This document shows, piece by piece, positions 5,884-9,840 of a stretch of 9,840 nt of DNA. Every line of letters begins with the position of its first letter. Position 1 is the first letter of the stretch. Below the pieces are notes generated by a model that was given only the letters and a program-made list of their open reading frames with translations, was not told the origin of the DNA and made no database searches. The stretch comes from Bordetella parapertussis (GTDB lineage: Bacteria > Pseudomonadota > Gammaproteobacteria > Burkholderiales > Burkholderiaceae_C). Both the position numbers and the translations under genes were made by a program. Location: contig CALQBT020000065.1 of NCBI GenBank assembly GCA_943328885.2, positions 1-9,840 of the forward strand, read 5' to 3'.

Positions 5884-7431
5884 TCAATGGCGCATGAAAT
5901 CGGGGCTTCCCAACAGCAGCGCAGTCTGCAGGTTCGCGGGCGCATCCGCCACGCTGGCTCGGGTGCTGTCGCGCAACAAGACACCCAGTGTGGTCAGCAA
6001 AGCGGCCGTGTCTGACGGGGCGTCGCGGCGCAGCCGGCGCTCAGCCAGCTTGCCAGCAAACTGCAGGCGTTGCGCCAGTGCCTCGGGGTTCATCCAGGCC
6101 GCGGCGGTGTTCTTGTAACCATCGGGCGTTGGCGCACCGTGCAGCGGCATGCCGGCTTGGGCCAGCACCTGGAGCAAAGGCTGCAGGTCGGGCGGGTCGG
6201 TCGCGTCGAGCGCGCGCAGCGTGCTGACCAGGTATTGGTAGGGTGTCTTGAACTTGGCGCCAAAGGCCTCACGGCGCCAGAATTCGTCGGCGTTGATCAG
6301 GGTCTGCGTCACGGACTTGAGGTCACCACCGCTGGCCATGAATCGATCGGCCAGGCGCGCAACCAGTGCCGGCGGCGGCTCGTCGGCGACAAAGGCCTGG
6401 GCCAGCTTGAAACCCAGGTGCGCGGCGGTCGCAGGGTGTGCGGCCAGAACGTCCAGCGCCATCTCGCCCTCGGCCTGGCCAGCAGACCGCACAGCGCGCC
6501 CCAGCCAATGCTTGGAGCCGCCGTCGTGCCGGTTCGGGTCGAACTCGAACAGGTCGCCACTTCTGCCGCGCTGGGCTGCCTGGTAGTTGAAGGTCCAGCC
6601 GGTCAGCATGCGGGCCAGTTCGGTAACGTCCCGCTGCGTGTAGCCGCCGTCAACGCCCAAGGTGTGCAACTCCATCAGTTCGCGGGCGTAGTTCTCATTG
6701 AGCCCGGTCGGGCGTGCTGGATTCGGGTTGAGCGCGGCGGCGCGCCCGGGCGGCCGGTAACCCGGTGCGACGCTCTGCGCATTGTCGAGGTAGACCAGCA
6801 TCGCCGGATGCTTGGCGGTGGCACCCAGCATGTCACGGAAAGAGCCGAACACATGGGGTCGGATCGCCCACCGCTCGTAATCACCCGCCAGCACCGCCAC
6901 CAAGCCCTTGCCCGCAAACACGTTGAAGTGGTTGAACCAGAACTCGACCAGGACTTCCTCCAACTGCGCCGGGCTCTGCATCGCGCGCAGCAGGCGTTGC
7001 GAGGCGGCTTCGACCCGCACCGGTTGAACCAGTTCGCGACGGGCTTGGGCCCGCGCCACGGCGATCTGCGCATCGCTCATCGAGCCGGCATCGCGAGCCG
7101 CCGCCGAGTTGGCTTCGCGGTAGCGGCCGATCAGCCCGGACTGGCTCAGCTGCATGGTCGCCAGCGACTGCAACCGGCTGCTCAGCGATTCAGGCAGCGC
7201 CGGTCTGACCGGCCCGATCTGCTGGGTTAGAAATTGCTGCAACCATGCCTGTGCACCGAGCCTGGCGATGGCCTCGACATCAGCCGGACGCGGGCCGTAG
7301 CCCAGGCGGTTGAGCGCATGCAGCGCCCGCTCGTCAGCGCTGAGCGGGCCGCCAACCTGGGTCGCCGCCGCCGCGCCAACCCCGCCTAGCGTCAGCGCAG
7401 CGCCATGGATGAAATGCCTGCGAGAGATCAT
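5884..7431 (-). CDS. DUF1800 family protein with Tat signal
   Basis: A 515-residue DUF1800 protein; the function of this family is not established. MISRRHFIHGAALTLGG at the N-terminus is a twin-arginine signal with an Ala-rich hydrophobic core ending around residue 25, so it is probably exported. Recognisable family motifs are ALNRLGYGPRP near 39-49, EFWFNHFNVF at 163-172, NYARELMELHTLGV at 247-260, and a YTQRDVTELARMLTGWTF segment at 264-281. A GYKNTAAAWMNPEALAQR stretch lies near the C-terminus. The ATG at 7431 is chosen because it places the RR pair at residues 4-5. The frame extends to an ATG at 7500, which would add 23 polar residues before the signal; neither start has a strong ribosome site. 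It is followed by the DUF1501 gene and preceded at 120 bases by the dioxygenase gene on the same strand. Confidence 0.9.
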   Translation of the reverse strand: MISRRHFIHGAALTLGGVGAAAATQVGGPLSADERALHALNRLGYGPRPADVEAIARLGAQAWLQQFLTQQIGPVRPALPESLSSRLQSLATMQLSQSGLIGRYREANSAAARDAGSMSDAQIAVARAQARRELVQPVRVEAASQRLLRAMQSPAQLEEVLVEFWFNHFNVFAGKGLVAVLAGDYERWAIRPHVFGSFRDMLGATAKHPAMLVYLDNAQSVAPGYRPPGRAAALNPNPARPTGLNENYARELMELHTLGVDGGYTQRDVTELARMLTGWTFNYQAAQRGRSGDLFEFDPNRHDGGSKHWLGRAVRSAGQAEGEMALDVLAAHPATAAHLGFKLAQAFVADEPPPALVARLADRFMASGGDLKSVTQTLINADEFWRREAFGAKFKTPYQYLVSTLRALDATDPPDLQPLLQVLAQAGMPLHGAPTPDGYKNTAAAWMNPEALAQRLQFAGKLAERRLRRDAPSDTAALLTTLGVLLRDSTRASVADAPANLQTALLLGSPDFMRH

Positions 7432-7501
7432 GTCGAGCGAGTCCAGACGCTGGTGCTGTGATGACGAGAGTTTGCACCCATCCTGCCGCGCTGCCGTCAT
7501 T

Positions 7502-7530
7502 GGGCAGTGCAGCGGCTCGGGCAGTGCAGC
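7502..7530. repeat. Twelve-base direct repeat between the dioxygenase and DUF1800 genes
   Basis: GGGCAGTGCAGC occurs perfectly at 7502-7513 and 7519-7530, with a 17-base period, in the 120-base gap between the two minus-strand genes. It could be a tandem regulator site or a small slippage duplication. Nothing else nearby decides between them. Confidence 0.6.
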
Positions 7531-7551
7531 AGCACCAAGCCGCAGGTCGGC

Positions 7552-8409
7552 TCAGTTCAGCGCCGCCTCGGCCACCGGGTCACCCGCGATACGACTGTGC
7601 CACATCACGCGCGGCTCGGTCATGTCCCAGGGCGTGGCGCGGTGCAGCAAGCAGCGGTTGTCCCAGATCACGGCGTCCCCGGCGCTCCATTGGTGGTGGT
7701 AGACGCGCGGTGCCTGGCAGGCGAATGCCACCAGTTCGTCGAGCAGACGCTGCGATTCATCCGGGTCCAGGCCAGGAATGTTGTGCGCATGGCGGCCGAT
7801 CAACAGCGACTTGCGGCCGGTCTCGGGGTGCCGCTTGACCAGCGGGCGCAGCGGCACCGGACCGGCATGGAAGCCATAGCCGCTGTAGGCGCTGCCGGCC
7901 TCGGGCTGATGGCCGAGCTTGGACTGGCTGTAGTGCAGCGAGTGATGCGCAGCCAATGTCTCGATTCTTGTGCGCAGTCCGTCGTCCAGCGCGTCATAGG
8001 CCGCGCGCATGTCGGCCCAACCGGTCCGCCCACCGACGGCCGGCACCACCTCGGCGCTGAACACCGCACCCCTGGCCTGCACCGGCATGTAGGTGCTGTC
8101 GGCATGCCAGCCCATGTTGCCCTTGAGAATTTTGACGACATCGTCGTTGTCGGCCTCGATGCGCAGCGTGCCATCGGACTTCACGTTGCTGATCGCGGCC
8201 ATGTCGAACTCGAGCGGCCCGAAGCGCCGCGCGAAGGCGATCTGCTCGACGCGTGACAGGTGCTGATCGGGGAAGATCAGCAGCGCGTGCTCCAACCAAG
8301 CGGCGTGCAGTTCGCGCCAGCCCTCGTCATCGATCGTGGCGAGATGCAGACCCGTGACCACGGCGCCGAACGAGGCGTCGACCGGTTCGATGTTGAAGCT
8401 GGGTGTCAT
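7552..8409 (-). CDS. TauD/TfdA family Fe(II)/2-oxoglutarate-dependent dioxygenase
   Basis: A 285-residue cytoplasmic oxygenase of the TauD/TfdA type, close to the usual family length. Such enzymes couple oxidative decarboxylation of 2-oxoglutarate to hydroxylation of a substrate, often releasing sulfite or cleaving an ether. The iron triad is complete: His102 and Asp104 in GWHADSTYM, and His256 in NRCLLHRATPWD. Arg267 in PRVMWHSR, 11 residues after the distal His, fits the 2-oxoglutarate carboxylate-binding arginine. WDNR before the distal His is also typical. The substrate cannot be read from the sequence; taurine, alkyl sulfates and aryloxyalkanoates are known for relatives. The frame is open to 8490, but ATG at 8409 is chosen because of a full AGGAGG Shine-Dalgarno just upstream. 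It is divergent from the phosphotriesterase-family gene, which may act in the same pathway. Confidence 0.93.
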   Translation of the reverse strand: MTPSFNIEPVDASFGAVVTGLHLATIDDEGWRELHAAWLEHALLIFPDQHLSRVEQIAFARRFGPLEFDMAAISNVKSDGTLRIEADNDDVVKILKGNMGWHADSTYMPVQARGAVFSAEVVPAVGGRTGWADMRAAYDALDDGLRTRIETLAAHHSLHYSQSKLGHQPEAGSAYSGYGFHAGPVPLRPLVKRHPETGRKSLLIGRHAHNIPGLDPDESQRLLDELVAFACQAPRVYHHQWSAGDAVIWDNRCLLHRATPWDMTEPRVMWHSRIAGDPVAEAALN

Positions 8410-8415
8410 GTCACG

Positions 8416-8421
8416 CCTCCT
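8416..8421 (-). promoter_or_regulatory. Strong Shine-Dalgarno of the dioxygenase
   Basis: AGGAGG on the minus strand, six bases before the ATG at 8409-8407. It is the strongest ribosome binding site in the window and fixes the start against the longer open frame. Confidence 0.85.
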
Positions 8422-8440
8422 GAAGGGGTTCAGCTTTGGG

Positions 8441-8461
8441 CTGCTGGGTCTTGCCCAGCGG
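8441..8461. promoter_or_regulatory. Inverted repeat in the divergent promoter region, possible operator
   Basis: GCTGGG at 8443-8448 and CCCAGC at 8454-8459 form a perfect six-base inverted repeat with a five-base spacer, extendable by one wobble and one C-G pair to 8441-8461. It abuts a TATAGT -10-like box at 8462-8467, which has no good -35. Its place midway between two divergent genes suggests a regulator site; no regulator gene is in the window. Confidence 0.4.
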
Positions 8462-8518
8462 TATAGTGAAAGTTCAACCCTGCCCATCATGCCTGATGCT
8501 GGATCGGGCTTTTCAGCC

Positions 8519-8533
8519 AGGGTCCATGACCCT
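8519..8533. promoter_or_regulatory. Inverted repeat just upstream of the phosphotriesterase-family gene
   Basis: AGGGTC at 8519-8524 and GACCCT at 8528-8533 form a perfect six-base inverted repeat around CAT. It ends 17 bases before the ATG at 8551. It could be an operator or an mRNA hairpin in the leader close to the ribosome site. Confidence 0.4.
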
Positions 8534-8550
8534 CAACAGAGACCTTGACG

Positions 8551-9510
8551 ATGAGCGCTGCGACCCTCAACACCGTGCTCGGGCCGATCGCCTCGGCCGA
8601 CCTCGGCTTCACGCTGATGCACGAGCATGTGATGGTCGCAGCAAGCGGCCTGTACCAGAGCTACCCCGACCTGCTGGGACGCGGCGCCGAGGCGCGTGCG
8701 ATCGAATGCCTGCGCAAGGCCAAGGCTGGCGGCGTCGACACCATCGTCGACGCCACCACCTTCGATCTCGGCCGCCATGCACCGCTGCTGGCCGCCGTGT
8801 CAAAGGCCTCGGGCGTGAACATCATCAACGTCACAGGCTGGTGGCTCGACGTGCCGCGCTTTCTGCGCAGCGTCGGGCCGAAGCAGATGGCGCGAGAGTT
8901 CGTCCGCGACCTGCAGGAGGGTTTCCGCGGCACCGACATCAAGGCCGGGATGCTCAAGTGCGCGGCTGACTTCGAAGGCGTGACCGCGCCGCTCGAAACC
9001 ATGGCCCGGGCGGTGGCGCGCGCCCATGTCGAGACCGGCGCGCCGATCATGGTGCACTCGCATCCGGGCATACAGCTGGCCAGGCGCCAGATCGAGATCT
9101 TCAAGGAAGAAGGCGTCGATCTGACGCGGGTCAAGATCGACCACTCCAACGACACCACCGACACCGAGTACCTGAAGTGGATCCTCGACCAGGGCTGCTA
9201 CCTGGGCTTAGACCGCTACCCCGGCCGGCTGGTCAGCCCCAAGATGCGCACCGCCACGCTGAAAAAACTAATGGACGAAGGCTACGGCGACCGACTGTGC
9301 GTCTCGCACGACTGCATCTGCCTGCATGTCCACAACGAGCGACCCGACGGCAGCCTCCCTGACGAGCATGACTTCACCCGCGGCAACCCCGACCAGTACC
9401 TGTACATGCAGCGCCATGTGATCCCGCAACTGCGCGAGATGGGTTCGAGCGACGCCGATATCCGGACGCTGTTCGTCGACAACCCGCGCCGGTTCTTGTC
9501 GAACGCGTAA
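8551..9510 (+). CDS. Phosphotriesterase-family metal-dependent hydrolase
   Basis: A 319-residue amidohydrolase-superfamily enzyme of the phosphotriesterase (PTE) branch, with a binuclear metal TIM barrel. All six expected ligands are seen: His24 and His26 in LMHEHV, Lys136 in AGMLKCA as the carbamylated bridging lysine, His169 in MVHSHPG, His198 in KIDHSND, and Asp254 in VSHDCIC. The 29-residue spacing from His169 to His198 matches the His201-His230 spacing of the classical enzyme. The natural substrate may be a lactone or another ester rather than a phosphotriester, as in many relatives (inference). There is no signal peptide, so it is probably cytoplasmic. ATG at 8551 is preferred over the in-frame TTG at 8545; AGAGA at 8538-8542 is a weak ribosome site. 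It is divergent from the dioxygenase and converges on the acyl-CoA dehydrogenase gene with 17 bases between stops. Confidence 0.92.
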   Translation: MSAATLNTVLGPIASADLGFTLMHEHVMVAASGLYQSYPDLLGRGAEARAIECLRKAKAGGVDTIVDATTFDLGRHAPLLAAVSKASGVNIINVTGWWLDVPRFLRSVGPKQMAREFVRDLQEGFRGTDIKAGMLKCAADFEGVTAPLETMARAVARAHVETGAPIMVHSHPGIQLARRQIEIFKEEGVDLTRVKIDHSNDTTDTEYLKWILDQGCYLGLDRYPGRLVSPKMRTATLKKLMDEGYGDRLCVSHDCICLHVHNERPDGSLPDEHDFTRGNPDQYLYMQRHVIPQLREMGSSDADIRTLFVDNPRRFLSNA

Positions 9511-9527
9511 GCACCGCATTAGCGGAT

Positions 9528-9840
9528 CTAGCTCGTCAAGCCCTGGATACGCGCGGCCTGTCGGCGCAGGTACTCGGGTGAGCCCAGCATCTGGCGGTTG
9601 AAGCCGATGCGCTTGAACCAGTAGTGCAGGCCGAGCAGATCGGTGAAGCCCATGCCGCCGTGCACCTCGGTGGCGGTCTTGGCGACCGATCGGCCGACCT
9701 CGTCCAGGTGGGGTTTGAGCTGGCAGACGGTCAGCCCGGCCTCGACCGGCGACTCGCCGAGTTGGTGGCCGGCGTACCAGACAAAAGCCCGCGACGGCTC
9801 CAACTGCGCCACCATTTCGGCGCACAAGTGCTTGACGGCC
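9528..9840 (-). CDS. Acyl-CoA dehydrogenase, C-terminal domain (gene runs off the window)
   Basis: The last 103 residues of an acyl-CoA dehydrogenase, an FAD enzyme that introduces the alpha,beta double bond in acyl-CoA thioesters. The start lies beyond the right edge. The visible part is the C-terminal helical bundle: an AQLEPSRAFVWYAG helix, the VAKTATEVHGGMGFTDLLGLH stretch that carries the conserved HGGMGF turn, and a final helix with EYLRRQAARIQGL. Where short- and medium-chain enzymes have the catalytic Glu in YEGT, this one appears to have MLGS (Leu codon at 9587-9585). It may therefore use a Glu elsewhere or be the non-catalytic subunit of a heteromer. The stop TAG is at 9530-9528. 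Confidence 0.9.
   Translation of the reverse strand, partial: AVKHLCAEMVAQLEPSRAFVWYAGHQLGESPVEAGLTVCQLKPHLDEVGRSVAKTATEVHGGMGFTDLLGLHYWFKRIGFNRQMLGSPEYLRRQAARIQGLTS

Noticed and set aside
4866..5897. Long plus-strand frame opposite the DUF1501 gene (similar ones oppose the synthetase and DUF1800 genes)
   Set aside because: Recognised family motifs lie on the other strand; long antisense frames are expected in DNA this GC-rich.
9514..9525. CCGC-ATTA-GCGG mini-hairpin between the hydrolase and acyl-CoA dehydrogenase stops as a terminator
   Set aside because: The stem is only four base pairs with no U-run; too weak to call.

Overview
The window is high-GC DNA with densely packed genes, high-GC third codon positions and short intergenic gaps. 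The protein types suggest a betaproteobacterium, probably Burkholderiales: a long-chain acyl-CoA synthetase, an acyl-CoA dehydrogenase, a TauD/TfdA dioxygenase, a phosphotriesterase-family hydrolase and an RpfG-like response regulator. The taxonomic call is inferred from composition and gene content; no rRNA or other marker gene is present.

Left part (1-2880). A partial, poorly supported gene leaves the left edge on the minus strand. A roughly 300-base non-coding stretch with inverted repeats follows. Next is a plus-strand response regulator, a receiver domain joined to an HD-GYP-like domain that has lost several metal-binding residues. It converges on two small minus-strand genes of unknown function, one soluble and one with two membrane segments. 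These two lie in the same reading frame, separated by a single UGA, with no convincing ribosome binding site for the second.

Middle part (2881-7431). A complete plus-strand long-chain acyl-CoA synthetase converges, across a hairpin, on a minus-strand pair encoding Tat-exported DUF1800 and DUF1501 proteins. This is a widely recurring pair whose function is not established.

Right part (7432-9840). A TauD/TfdA-type Fe(II)/2-oxoglutarate dioxygenase lies 120 bases upstream of the DUF1800 gene on the same strand. It is divergent from a phosphotriesterase-family metallohydrolase with all six metal ligands. The 141-base divergent gap holds a strong Shine-Dalgarno for the dioxygenase and two perfect inverted repeats that may be operators. 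The hydrolase converges on the 3' end of an acyl-CoA dehydrogenase gene whose C-terminal domain lacks the usual YEGT-type catalytic glutamate.

How they fit together: the acyl-CoA synthetase, acyl-CoA dehydrogenase, dioxygenase and hydrolase suggest catabolism of an organic acid, ester or lactone, but no single operon joins them. I found no mobile element, tRNA, rRNA or CRISPR array. The region looks mostly like ordinary chromosome, with a few loci worth a closer look rather than one obvious new system.
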